Below are positions 53,030 to 61,252 of a DNA stretch of 64,000 bases, one piece after another. The stretch is from Ruminococcus sp. (GTDB lineage: Bacteria; Bacillota; Clostridia; Oscillospirales; Ruminococcaceae): the NCBI GenBank assembly GCA_017471405.1, contig JAFUTK010000004.1:1-64000 (forward strand), written 5' to 3'. Position 1 is the first letter of the stretch; each line of letters opens with the position of its first letter. The notes under the pieces were generated by a model. That model was not told the origin of the DNA. It worked only from the letters and a program-made list of their open reading frames with translations, and did no database searches. A program made the translations under genes and the position numbers.

Positions 53030-54781
53030 TTATGCTTTCAGCTTTTCCACAAGCTCCTCGTCCGGCTTGACGTAGAGGGTGCGGTTGTTGGTGAAGATAA
53101 CCATTCCGGGCTTGGAACCGGTAGGCTTCTTGACGTATCTTATCTGGGTGTAATCTACTGGCACCTGCGCCGAAGAGCGGCCTTTGGAATGGTAGGCTGC
53201 GATGATTGCTGCCTCTTCTATGGTGCGCTCCGGCGGCTGCTCTCCGTGACAGGAGATGACCGTATGAGAGCCGGTGATGTTCTTGGTGTGCAGCCAGATG
53301 TCGGATTTCTCCGAGTCCTTGCAGGTGAGGCGGTCGTTCTGCTTGTTGTTGCGGCCCACCCTTATCTCAAAACCGTCCGAAGAAATAAATTTAAGCGGAG
53401 GCTGCGCCTTCGGGGGCTTGCCCTTTATCTTTCCTCGCTTTATATAGCCCTGCTCGGAAAGCTCCTCGCGGAGCTCCGAGATATCAGCCTCACCGGAGGC
53501 GCGGGTCAGAGCGTCAAAGACAGAGTCGATGTAGATAAGCTCCTGCTCGCCCTGAGTGATGAGCTCCCTGAGCATTTTCTCGGCGGTGTCTGCCTTTCGG
53601 TATTCCTTGTAGTATTTCTGGGCGTTCTGGGAGGGGGTAAGGCGGCGCTCCAGCGGGATAGTAAGCTGCGGGCTGCCCTCGGTATAATAGTCCTCAACGA
53701 CGGCCTTCCCATCACCCTTCTGTATGCGGTAGAGGTTTGACATTATGAGGTCGCCGTACTTTTTATAAGTGTCCCGGTTGGCGCAGTCCTTCAGCTCCAG
53801 CTGCTGATTGGATATGCGGCGGGAGATGCGCTCGGAGGTGCTGACCAGCAGCCTGAAAAGGTCATTGGCGCGCTGTTTCACTCTGGCGGTGCGGTCACGC
53901 TCGGAGAAGAATTTATCAAGCGTTTCACAGGCAGACTCGCAGTAGGAGGTCACCATCAGGCTTCCGTACTGGCGGATATCCGTAAAGCAGAAGTCCTTGA
54001 ACTGTCCGTCCTGCGTGCGGAGGACGGTATAACGGTTGGTGCCGTCCTTAAGCTCGGCAGCGGTCTTTTTCAGATAGAACGCAAGTCGGTCAAACTCGTC
54101 GTCGGACATATCGGGAACTGCCAGCTCTCTGCCCCTGCCGGCGTAGAACTCCGCTTCTCTTGCAAACACCGGGGAGATGCCCTCCATAACGCTCATCAGC
54201 GCCTTAGGGAGCTTGACATTGCCGACGTTCCTGACCTCTGCGACGATATCCGCAGGGTCGTCCTCCAAAAGTGAGCGGCGGGGCTGCTTGGGCGGGAGGG
54301 TATAGTGCATACCCGGCAGCACCGGGCGCACCTGTGACATATCCTGCCCTACCCGCTTGATGGAGTCGATTATCCTACCCTCGCCGTCCATAAGGATAAG
54401 GTTGGAATGTCTGCCCATTATCTCCATAGCGAGGGTCAGGCGGCAGAGGTCGCCCATTTCGTTGGTGGCGTCAAAATCGAAATAGAGAATACGCTCAAGA
54501 CCGTCCTGACGAATATCCACAAGCCGCCCGGAGGACAGCTGCTTTCTCATCAGCATACAGAACATGGGGGGCACCTTGGGGTTCTCTATTGACGAGCGGG
54601 TGACGTGTACTCTCGCTGTGCCGGCACCGGTGTTGAACAGCAGCCGGTAGGATCCGTCCCGAGTGCGGAGGGTTATGAGCAGCTCCTCCCGGGAGGGCTG
54701 GTGTATTTTATCTACTCTGCCGTCGATGAGAGGCATAAGTTCGCGCCTTACCTCCGAGAGGAAGATGCCGTCGAGAGCCAT
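53030..54781 (-). CDS. rqcH: Rqc2/NFACT family ribosome quality control protein RqcH
   Basis: A 583-residue NFACT protein that binds stalled 50S subunits and adds alanine tails. NFACT-N comes first (LDGIFLSEVRREL, EIMGRHSNLILMD), a helix-hairpin-helix and coiled-coil middle follows, and NFACT-R lies near residues 455-560 (SSDGFEIRVGRNNKQNDRL, KSDIWLHTKNITGSHTVI). Older names are FbpA/fibronectin-binding protein. The ATG at 54781 has AAAGGAG upstream; a longer 5' frame is rejected. It is last in a cluster with trmK and nif3. Confidence 0.94.
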   Translation of the reverse strand: MALDGIFLSEVRRELMPLIDGRVDKIHQPSREELLITLRTRDGSYRLLFNTGAGTARVHVTRSSIENPKVPPMFCMLMRKQLSSGRLVDIRQDGLERILYFDFDATNEMGDLCRLTLAMEIMGRHSNLILMDGEGRIIDSIKRVGQDMSQVRPVLPGMHYTLPPKQPRRSLLEDDPADIVAEVRNVGNVKLPKALMSVMEGISPVFAREAEFYAGRGRELAVPDMSDDEFDRLAFYLKKTAAELKDGTNRYTVLRTQDGQFKDFCFTDIRQYGSLMVTSYCESACETLDKFFSERDRTARVKQRANDLFRLLVSTSERISRRISNQQLELKDCANRDTYKKYGDLIMSNLYRIQKGDGKAVVEDYYTEGSPQLTIPLERRLTPSQNAQKYYKEYRKADTAEKMLRELITQGEQELIYIDSVFDALTRASGEADISELREELSEQGYIKRGKIKGKPPKAQPPLKFISSDGFEIRVGRNNKQNDRLTCKDSEKSDIWLHTKNITGSHTVISCHGEQPPERTIEEAAIIAAYHSKGRSSAQVPVDYTQIRYVKKPTGSKPGMVIFTNNRTLYVKPDEELVEKLKA

Positions 54782-54854
54782 AGGGGTCACTCCTTTGCTT
54801 GAAATGATGCGGAAAAATATCCCCCGCCGCAGAGCGACGAGGGACACTGCGATG

Positions 54855-55613
54855 TCAGAACTGATAGCTCAAAATATCCTTTTCGGAGGGAGCTATCTCA
54901 AAATGGACGTCCGGGAACTTCTCTGAGAGAACATTGCGCATATACTCGCAGAATATCTCCTCGGTGTGATAGTGACCGGCGTCGATGACCATTACTCCGG
55001 CATTGTAGGCGTCGATGAAGACACTGTGCTTTACATCTCCGGTGATAAGGCAGTCAACGTTCTTGGCGATGACGTCCTTTAAGAAGCTGCCGCCGCTGCC
55101 GGAGCATACTGCGGTACGGTTTATCTCACCGCCCATATTGTTGTAGCGGACGCAGGTGGTGCCCAGTGCGGCCTGTATACGGGTAACAAGGCGCTCAGGG
55201 CTCATATTAGCGCACTCGCAAATGTAGCCCATAGGCACGCCGTTCTCTACCCTAAGGGGCTCGGTGGGGATCAAATTCAGCTTATCGCAGAGCAGGTCGT
55301 TCATCTTCGCGGAGTCAAAGCTGGTATGGGCGGAGATGACGTTGATGCCGTCGAAGGCAAGTCTGCCGGCGACGGACTTGAAGCTTATCTGCTTGATAGC
55401 GTCAAAGATAACGGGGTGATGGGTAACGATGAGCTGAGCTCCCAGCTGCTCGGCATCGCGGACAACGTCGCTGGTGGCGTCAAGGGCGATAAGTGCCGCC
55501 TTGACCTCATCGTCTCCCCAGCCGATATTGATGCCGCTGTTGTCGTAGTCCTCCTGATCCTTGAAGGGTGCGATCTTGTCGATGTAGTTGTAGATATCCT
55601 TTACCGTTGTCAT
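54855..55613 (-). CDS. Nif3-like dinuclear metal center protein (YqfO)
   Basis: A 252-residue Nif3/YqfO-family protein. The dinuclear metal ligands are visible in LIVTHHPVIFD (residues about 62-72) and in the later ISAHTSFDSA, VIDAGHYHTEE pair with the catalytic Glu. The C-terminal and insert region is shorter than in the larger YqfO proteins. The function is not firmly known; in B. subtilis it lies next to trmK as here. GAGGTGG precedes the ATG. The rqcH start is 73 nt downstream. Confidence 0.92.
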   Translation of the reverse strand: MTTVKDIYNYIDKIAPFKDQEDYDNSGINIGWGDDEVKAALIALDATSDVVRDAEQLGAQLIVTHHPVIFDAIKQISFKSVAGRLAFDGINVISAHTSFDSAKMNDLLCDKLNLIPTEPLRVENGVPMGYICECANMSPERLVTRIQAALGTTCVRYNNMGGEINRTAVCSGSGGSFLKDVIAKNVDCLITGDVKHSVFIDAYNAGVMVIDAGHYHTEEIFCEYMRNVLSEKFPDVHFEIAPSEKDILSYQF

Positions 55614-55695
55614 ATTATTCCACCTCATTTATTAATGATGATAAATTTCTGTAAGAGCGGGGACTAGATCAATTCCGAATTAATAAAAGCCTTGT

Positions 55696-56142
55696 TCAGT
55701 CCTTCTCTTTATCCTCCGGGGGCTCTTCCTCCTCCTGCTCGTCGTGACGGAAATCCGGGATAAAGCGCACAAGCAGCTCCCAGAAGCCAGTCACAGCGGC
55801 GAAGCCTACTGCTCCGCCCACGAGATAGAGGTCGTACTTTCTGATGTCTCCTACGGCTTCAAGCCCTCCGCCGCCCTTGAAGCTCAAAGCGAAAATGAGC
55901 ATTATGGGCACCTGCACCAGCGCGCAAGAGAGCCATCTTGGCAAGCGGCCGATAAGCAGTATGGCGGCGCGGTAAATTAGCAGCTGAACCAGCAGAGCTA
56001 TGGATATTGAAAGCCCAACCGAGGGCTCCCCGCTGACAGCGGAGAAGCTCAGCACCATTATGTAAACTCCCCAGACCGCTGCGAAGGTGAGCAGGGCAAA
56101 GCCTGTTCCGAAGGCTATTTGTTTTATAAGCTTATCGGACAT
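55696..56142 (-). CDS. hypothetical membrane protein with four helices
   Basis: A 148-residue protein with four hydrophobic segments (residues about 8-30, 42-62, 70-88, 103-124) and an acidic cytoplasmic C-terminal tail (HDEQEEEEPPEDKEKD). I recognise no family. It starts 11 nt inside the end of trmK and lies between trmK and nif3, so it is coupled to these genes, but nothing suggests a common function. Confidence 0.7.
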   Translation of the reverse strand: MSDKLIKQIAFGTGFALLTFAAVWGVYIMVLSFSAVSGEPSVGLSISIALLVQLLIYRAAILLIGRLPRWLSCALVQVPIMLIFALSFKGGGGLEAVGDIRKYDLYLVGGAVGFAAVTGFWELLVRFIPDFRHDEQEEEEPPEDKEKD

Positions 56143-56824
56143 TCCAACCCTTCACTTCCAGTCTGCTCCTTACCTTTTCTGCTGCGTTTATATATTTCTG
56201 TGCTTCTTCCTCTTTGCCAGCGGAGATAAGCCCCCTGCCGACAGTTTCCAGCCGGGAGGCCTGCCTTAAAAGGTACTCTCTGCCGTCAGGCGTTTCGGCG
56301 GTGACCAGCCCTGCATATAAGTAGGAGAGGTCACAGTCCTCTGTAGGTCTCTCGCCGGAATAGACCGCCTGTATCACCGAATAGACAAACTTGCCCTCGG
56401 CGCAGGGGGCCTCGGCTGTGACTGTGAAGCCGTTGCCCCATAGGTATTGGCGGAGGTGATCCCACTTGGTCATAGGCTGAAGGACAAGATTCACTCTCTG
56501 TGTTTTGAGCCACTCTGCCCGTGAGATTATATCCGCGATGAGCTCGCCGCCCATTCCGGCGATGATGACGTTTGTTATCCCCTCACCGCCGATGCCGTCA
56601 AGCCCGTCGGTAAGGCGGGTCTCTATCCTGTCGGAGAGGCCGGCGTCTAGGATATTGCGCTCTGCGGACTTAAGGGGCGCTTCGTTTATATCGCAGGCGA
56701 TGCAGCTTTCACATATCCCAGACTTTACAAGATGAATGGCGAGGTAGCCGTGGTCGGTACCCACGTCAACGGCGCGTCCGGGCTTACAGAGTGCCGCACA
56801 GGCGAGAAGTCTGCGGTCGTTCAT
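56132..56824 (-). CDS. trmK: tRNA (adenine(22)-N(1))-methyltransferase TrmK
   Basis: A 230-residue SAM-dependent enzyme that methylates A22 of tRNA. The AVDVGTDHGYLAIHLV motif near residues 19-34, NVIIAGMGGELI near 92 and LQPMTKWDHLRQYL near 117 are the conserved blocks of TrmK/YqfN. Normal length. It overlaps the next gene by 11 nt and heads the trmK-hypothetical-nif3 cluster; a terminator of the preceding DUF1858 gene lies just upstream. Confidence 0.94.
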   Translation of the reverse strand: MNDRRLLACAALCKPGRAVDVGTDHGYLAIHLVKSGICESCIACDINEAPLKSAERNILDAGLSDRIETRLTDGLDGIGGEGITNVIIAGMGGELIADIISRAEWLKTQRVNLVLQPMTKWDHLRQYLWGNGFTVTAEAPCAEGKFVYSVIQAVYSGERPTEDCDLSYLYAGLVTAETPDGREYLLRQASRLETVGRGLISAGKEEEAQKYINAAEKVRSRLEVKGWNVR

Positions 56825-56839
56825 TGTTATACTTCCTTA

Positions 56840-56869
56840 AAAAACAAGCTGCCGCGGTTGGGCGGCAGC
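56840..56869 (-). terminator. hairpin terminator after the DUF1858 gene
   Basis: GCTGCCGC (56848-56855) pairs with GCGGCAGC (56862-56869); on the minus strand TTGTTTTTT follows. Confidence 0.85.
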
Positions 56870-56877
56870 GCAGTTTA

Positions 56878-57081
56878 TCAGCCCTGAATATGAGCGTTGA
56901 GCTGCTTAACCAGCTCGTCGGGGTCTACACCGTGTACCATGCAAGCCTCTGCTACGGTCTCTCCTCTGGAGGCGGGGCAGAACAGGCAGTGCATGCCGAT
57001 AGACATAAAGATATCAGCGGTGGTGTCGTCGTGGTCCATGATATCGCCGATGATAGTATCCTTTGTTACCTCGAAAGCCAT
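56878..57081 (-). CDS. DUF1858 domain protein
   Basis: A 67-residue protein made only of a DUF1858 domain (hybrid cluster protein-associated redox disulfide domain). The key motif is MHCLFCPASRGETVAEA (residues about 30-46) with two Cys separated by two residues, probably redox active or cluster binding. FEVTKDTIIGDIM at the start is also typical. AAAGGAG precedes the ATG; the gene is monocistronic. Confidence 0.9.
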   Translation of the reverse strand: MAFEVTKDTIIGDIMDHDDTTADIFMSIGMHCLFCPASRGETVAEACMVHGVDPDELVKQLNAHIQG

Positions 57082-57138
57082 AATATATATCTCCTTTCCG
57101 ATGAACGTTTGTTACACCAATTCGGTATAGATATATTA

Positions 57139-57174
57139 TAACCTATTCTTTTGGAAAATGCAATAGGTTTTTTT
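57139..57174 (+). terminator. hairpin with T-run (plus strand), no gene upstream on that strand
   Basis: AACCTATT (57140-57147 region) pairs with AATAGGTT ahead of seven T. On the plus strand it looks like a terminator although no plus-strand gene lies within the preceding 4 kb. Confidence 0.4.
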
Positions 57175-57203
57175 ATTTCACGCTAAACTTTTGAACAAAC
57201 AGC

Positions 57204-57284
57204 GACCTCCCTGCCGCGCTTTAAGTGTCGCGGGCGCCTAAGCATAGGTGCCCGCATTCCACAAGGTGAGGCGAAAGGAAGGTC
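57204..57284. ncRNA. structured intergenic region, candidate RNA
   Basis: Between DUF1858 and the lipoprotein gene there are two hairpins that share three bases: CCGCG/CGCGG (57214-57218 with 57229-57233) and CGGGCGCCTA/TAGGTGCCCG (57231-57240 with 57245-57254, one G-T pair), enclosed by an imperfect outer pairing GACCTCCCT with AGGAAGGTC (57204-57284). Direction of transcription is not clear. Confidence 0.3.
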
Positions 57285-57296
57285 TTTAAGTAGATA

Positions 57297-58445
57297 TTAT
57301 TGATTTTCAGTGGCGATATCCAGGTCTAATTCGCCAGTTATGGCGTTGACCTTGACAATCATTTCTCCGATGTACTCGTCAGGCTTTTCTACAAAGAAAC
57401 ACCACATAGGCTCCAACGTCCTGACGCTGGAATTATACTCCGCCATTCTCTGATCGTCGAGATTAGAATCGGTGACGACGCTGCTTGTTCTGGGGAAAAG
57501 CACCTTACAGCAATACATCAGCCTGACATCAGTAAAGTTGTAGGAGGCATTGTCCGGCAAATCACTTTGGAGAATGCCCACTGCCCTTTTGAGGGAGATG
57601 ATTCTGTCAACAGGGTGCTTTTCAACGAGCGTGGGGATATTTGCGGTATAGATAAACCGTACATCGTTTTGTACATTCATCATAGCTCCCGCCTGAAAGG
57701 TGTCATAGACCTCGGTGCCCTTGTCCTCGATAATATTTTCAAAATCGCCCTTCCAAGACTGGAGAGTAATACCGTCCAGCGCAAAGGCGACGTTGGCATC
57801 AATGGTGCCGTTAGTGTAGATATCAATAGCATTAGTCTTGAGCTCGAAGGGGGTGAAAAAGCCTTCAAAAAGGGTGTTCATCTTATTATCCAAAAAGGCT
57901 GCCTGCTGAGCTATAGTGGTATCCATTTCATCTACCGTTACAGACTGGTCGAAGCTGTTATCCACGAAATAGTGGGTAAAATCGCCCTCTGTGTAAAGCG
58001 GCAGATCCTGCTCGCGGGCAAGATTCAGGTAGCCGTCAAAGTAAATGGCAGTGTCCGGATTGCCGCCGATGGGAGCGCCGTTTTCATCCACCTCGTGAGG
58101 GGCGGTATAATAGAGCCCCCAGGTGCCGTCGTCAGCAAGGCCTCTTTCGTCGAATTTATCGCCGAAGAAATCAACATAGAGCTTTTTTAGCTTTTCCCGG
58201 TCGTACTTGGGCGGGACGGTGTTGTAGTCGATTGTATAAACGTTGGTGAGGGTCGGCACCTCAAAGGCGCTGGGCATACTGAATTTTCCATAGTCCTTTC
58301 CCATAAGCTCCTCGGCGCCGTTGTAGGCGTTTTTGACCTCTACGGCGGAGAGGTCGGCGCCGGCGGCGGCAGTGCTGCTGTCGCTGCCGGAGCAGGCAGT
58401 GAGCATCAGAGCGGCAAGGGTGAGGGAGAGAAGCTGTTTTTTCAT
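57297..58445 (-). CDS. lipoprotein paralogue A of unknown function
   Basis: A 382-residue lipoprotein, signal MKKQLLSLTLAALMLTAC with lipobox LTAC (Cys18). It has no domain that I recognise. It begins NAYNGAEELMGKDYGKFSMP after a short Ser/Ala linker and ends with a beta-rich segment (PVDRIISLKRAVGILQSDLP, EPMWCFFVEKPDEYIGEMIV). It is a paralogue of the neighbouring gene at 58486-59607, with nearly identical first 95 residues and similar last 110. AGGAGG lies 7 nt before the ATG at 58445; the gap to the upstream paralogue is only 40 nt, so they are cotranscribed. Confidence 0.85.
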   Translation of the reverse strand: MKKQLLSLTLAALMLTACSGSDSSTAAAGADLSAVEVKNAYNGAEELMGKDYGKFSMPSAFEVPTLTNVYTIDYNTVPPKYDREKLKKLYVDFFGDKFDERGLADDGTWGLYYTAPHEVDENGAPIGGNPDTAIYFDGYLNLAREQDLPLYTEGDFTHYFVDNSFDQSVTVDEMDTTIAQQAAFLDNKMNTLFEGFFTPFELKTNAIDIYTNGTIDANVAFALDGITLQSWKGDFENIIEDKGTEVYDTFQAGAMMNVQNDVRFIYTANIPTLVEKHPVDRIISLKRAVGILQSDLPDNASYNFTDVRLMYCCKVLFPRTSSVVTDSNLDDQRMAEYNSSVRTLEPMWCFFVEKPDEYIGEMIVKVNAITGELDLDIATENQ

Positions 58446-58485
58446 ATTTAGTCCTCCTGTTGAAAGTGTTTGTATTCTGACGTTA

Positions 58486-59607
58486 TTATTGATTTTCCGG
58501 GGCGATATCGTAATCCACTTCACCTGTTATGGCATTGACCTTGACGATCATCTCTCCGATATACTCATCAGGCTTTTCGATGAAGAAGCACCACATTGGC
58601 TCCAATGTCCGGACGTTTGAGTTATACTCCGCCTGCTGCTGTGAGTCAAGTTCGGGATCGGTAACGGTGCTGCTTATTCTGGGGTTAATGGATTTATGAC
58701 AGTACATCAGCCGCACATCGGAGAAGCTGTAGGAGGCGTTATCCGGAAGGTCACTCTGTAATATACCTACTGCCCTTTTCAGGGAGATTATCCTATCCAC
58801 CGGCTGTCTGCTAACGACAGTGGGGATATTTAAAGCGTAGATCATAGTTATTTTGCTGTCAGGTGTTACCTCGGCGCCCAGCATAAAGGTCTCATAAAAC
58901 TCCCTTCCCTGCCTCTCGATGATGCGCTCATAATCGCCCTTCCACGATTGCAGGATGACGCCGTCCATTGCAAAGGCGATATTGGCGTGCATAAAGCCGT
59001 CGCTGTAGACGTCAAGGGCGTTGGTTTTCAGCTCAAGAGAATCGAAGAAGCCCTCGAAAAGGGTGTTTATCTCGCTGTCAACAAAGGCTGCCTGCTGGGC
59101 GACGGTGGTATCTACGCCGTTTAAGTCTAAGTTCATATCAAAGTTATTGTCAACGAAATAGTGGGAGTAGTTCTCGAAATCCACATCCTCGCCTCTGTCA
59201 ACGTCTATTGAAAGAGAAAAAATACCGTCAGAGCCGTAGTAAGCACCGGTATTGCTGCCTTCCTCCGGGATATAGTATACTCCTCCCATACCATCGTCCT
59301 TCATCTCAAACTCGAAGAATTTGTCTCCAAGAAAGTCTGCAAATAGCTTTGCGAGCTTGTCCCGGTCGTACTTGGGCGGGACGGTGTTGTAGTCGATTGT
59401 ATAAACGTTGGTGAGGGTCGGCACCTCAAAGCTGCTCGGCATACTGAATTTGCCGTAATCCCTGCCCATAAGCTCCTCGGCGCCGTTGTAGGCGTTTTTG
59501 ACCTCTACGGCGGAGAGGTCGGCGCCGGCGGCAGTGCTGCTGTCGCTGCCGGAACAGGCAGTGAGCATCAGAGCGGCGAGGGTGAGGGAGAGAAGCTGTT
59601 TTTTCAT
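58486..59607 (-). CDS. lipoprotein paralogue B of unknown function
   Basis: A 373-residue lipoprotein with the same signal (MKKQLLSLTLAALMLTAC) and the same first 95 residues as paralogue A apart from a few changes (one Ala fewer, RDYG for KDYG, SSFE for SAFE). The middle, residues about 95-250, differs clearly (FEFEMKDDGMGG, SLSIDVDRGEDVD), while the end is again alike. The longer upstream frame without ribosome site is rejected; GGAGGT precedes the ATG at 59607. It comes first in the two-gene unit downstream of dnaJ. Confidence 0.85.
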   Translation of the reverse strand: MKKQLLSLTLAALMLTACSGSDSSTAAGADLSAVEVKNAYNGAEELMGRDYGKFSMPSSFEVPTLTNVYTIDYNTVPPKYDRDKLAKLFADFLGDKFFEFEMKDDGMGGVYYIPEEGSNTGAYYGSDGIFSLSIDVDRGEDVDFENYSHYFVDNNFDMNLDLNGVDTTVAQQAAFVDSEINTLFEGFFDSLELKTNALDVYSDGFMHANIAFAMDGVILQSWKGDYERIIERQGREFYETFMLGAEVTPDSKITMIYALNIPTVVSRQPVDRIISLKRAVGILQSDLPDNASYSFSDVRLMYCHKSINPRISSTVTDPELDSQQQAEYNSNVRTLEPMWCFFIEKPDEYIGEMIVKVNAITGEVDYDIAPENQ

Positions 59608-59789
59608 AACGATACCTCCAAAAAAGCACTTTTTATATATGTATACGACAAAAATGACGGTTTCCGCTGGGATTTTTGAAAGTTCGTATAGCTGCACAAA
59701 AACAGAGCGAAACAGTTGTTAAAAAGCAACAAAAAATGATGGCTTTCAAGGCTTATCGGAGGGTATTCAAGGGGGAAAAGGAATAAAAA

Positions 59790-59815
59790 AAGCGCTCACC
59801 AAAATCGGAGCGCTT
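59790..59815. repeat. hairpin upstream of the lipoprotein pair
   Basis: AAGCGCTC (59790-59797) pairs with GAGCGCTT (59808-59815). Together with 59845-59872 it forms two stems between dnaJ and the lipoprotein operon. Confidence 0.5.
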
Positions 59816-59839
59816 CGCTTTCGTAACATTTTATTAATA

Positions 59840-59873
59840 AAATCAGCGTGAACCGCAAAAACGGCTCACGCTG
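59840..59873 (-). terminator. hairpin terminator of the heat-shock operon
   Basis: AGCGTGAACCG (59845-59855) pairs with CGGCTCACGCT (59862-59872, one mismatch); on the minus strand GATTTTATT follows. Confidence 0.75.
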
Positions 59874-59878
59874 TCAAA

Positions 59879-61018
59879 TCACTTGAATTTTTCTTTGAGC
59901 TTGTCAAAGAAGGACTGTCGCTTCTGATAGTTCTTCTCTGAGAGGGATTCCTCAAAGGCTTTAAGCTTTTCCTTCTGGGTCTTAGAGAGGTTCTTGGGTA
60001 TCTCCACTGTGACCTTTACGTAGTGGTCGCCGCGGTCGGTGCGGTAGAGGTGCTTGACGCCCTTGCCGCGGAGGCGGAACACTGTTCCAGCCTGTGTTCC
60101 CTCGGGGACTGTGTACTTAACCTTGCCGTCAACGGTGGGGACGACTATCTCTGCGCCCAGCGCCGCCTGCGTATAGGTGAGGGGTACCTCTGTCCAGATA
60201 TCGTAGCCGTCGCGCTCGAAGATAGGGTCGGGTCTGACGTCTACTCTGATATGGAGGTCGCCTGCGGGGCCGCCGTTGGTGCCGGCGTGTCCGCCGCCCT
60301 GTATTCTCAGGGTCTGGCCGTCATCGACACCTGCGGGGATCTCGATCTCTCTGTCCTGAGCTCTTCTGACTGCACCCTTGCCGGAGCAGGTCTTGCAGGG
60401 GGTATCGACCGTCTTACCCTTGCCGCCGCAGCGGGGACAGGTGGCAGTCTGTGATATGTTGCCGAAGGGAGTTCTCTGCACTACCCTTCTGGTGCCGGTG
60501 CCCTTACAGTCGGGGCAGGTCTTTGGCTGTGTTCCGGCGGCTGCGCCGGTTCCTCCGCAGTCGGGACATACCTCGCTGCGATTTAGCCGAACATTCATCT
60601 TCTTGCCGGAGCAGGCGTCCATAAAGTCTATAGTAACGTTGGTCTCGATATCCTGACCTCTTCTGGGGACATTGGGATTCTGCGAGGAGCGCCCAAAGCC
60701 GCCGAAGCTGCCGAATATGGAGTCGAAAATATCGCCCATATCGCCGAAGCCGCTGAAGCCTCCGCCGCCGGCACCTCCGCCGTAGGAGGGATCAAATGCG
60801 GCGTGGCCGAACTGGTCGTACTTCGCACGCTTATCCTTATCGGAGAGCACCTCGTAGGCTTCGTTTATCTCCTTGAATTTAGCCTCCGCATCCTTATCGT
60901 CGGGGTGGAGGTCGGGGTGATACTGCCTTGCGAGCTTCCGGAAGGCTTTCTTTATATCGTCGTCCGAGGCTGACTTTTCTACGCCAAGCACCTCATAATA
61001 ATCTCTCTTGTCTGCCAT
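59879..61018 (-). CDS. dnaJ: chaperone protein DnaJ
   Basis: A 379-residue type I Hsp40. J domain with HPD (YHPDLHPDD, near residue 34), Gly/Phe-rich linker (about 75-110), four zinc-binding CxxCxGxG repeats ([32 protein letters not shown], about 150-205) and the two beta substrate-binding domains. Works with DnaK and GrpE, stimulating ATP hydrolysis. AAAGGAG lies 7 nt before the ATG at 61018. Last gene of the hrcA-grpE-dnaK-dnaJ operon, 234 nt after dnaK. Confidence 0.97.
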   Translation of the reverse strand: MADKRDYYEVLGVEKSASDDDIKKAFRKLARQYHPDLHPDDKDAEAKFKEINEAYEVLSDKDKRAKYDQFGHAAFDPSYGGGAGGGGFSGFGDMGDIFDSIFGSFGGFGRSSQNPNVPRRGQDIETNVTIDFMDACSGKKMNVRLNRSEVCPDCGGTGAAAGTQPKTCPDCKGTGTRRVVQRTPFGNISQTATCPRCGGKGKTVDTPCKTCSGKGAVRRAQDREIEIPAGVDDGQTLRIQGGGHAGTNGGPAGDLHIRVDVRPDPIFERDGYDIWTEVPLTYTQAALGAEIVVPTVDGKVKYTVPEGTQAGTVFRLRGKGVKHLYRTDRGDHYVKVTVEIPKNLSKTQKEKLKAFEESLSEKNYQKRQSFFDKLKEKFK

Positions 61019-61252
61019 AAGCATTCTCCTTTTTTATGTCGCGCTGCGCTCCCTTTGGTCGCTGCAACTTGCGCAGGTTTTTGACCGTTGTGCCGCGACC
61101 GGGGCTTGTTCGTGCTGTGGTCTTTGGTGCTCGCATTCCACAGGGGGGAGATGTTGATATGTTTTTACCTCACTTGTGCGCAAACATCTAGATATCCCAC
61201 TAAACCGCAGAGCATTTCTGCCCTGCGGTCATTGGAACGAAATAACCTTGAA
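61019..61252 (-). other. dnaK-dnaJ intergenic region with hairpin
   Basis: A 234-nt gap without ORF. A stem ACCGCAG/CTGCGGT near 61203-61231 just after the dnaK stop codon looks like a processing or attenuating hairpin without a T-run, so dnaJ may be expressed at a lower level. A 17-nt sequence shared with the intergenic region at 57247-57263 lies at 61126-61142. Confidence 0.5.

Noticed and set aside
57139..57174. Terminator hairpin as evidence for a plus-strand gene upstream
   Set aside because: No plus-strand gene lies before it; the stem is probably incidental or belongs to the DUF1858 promoter region.
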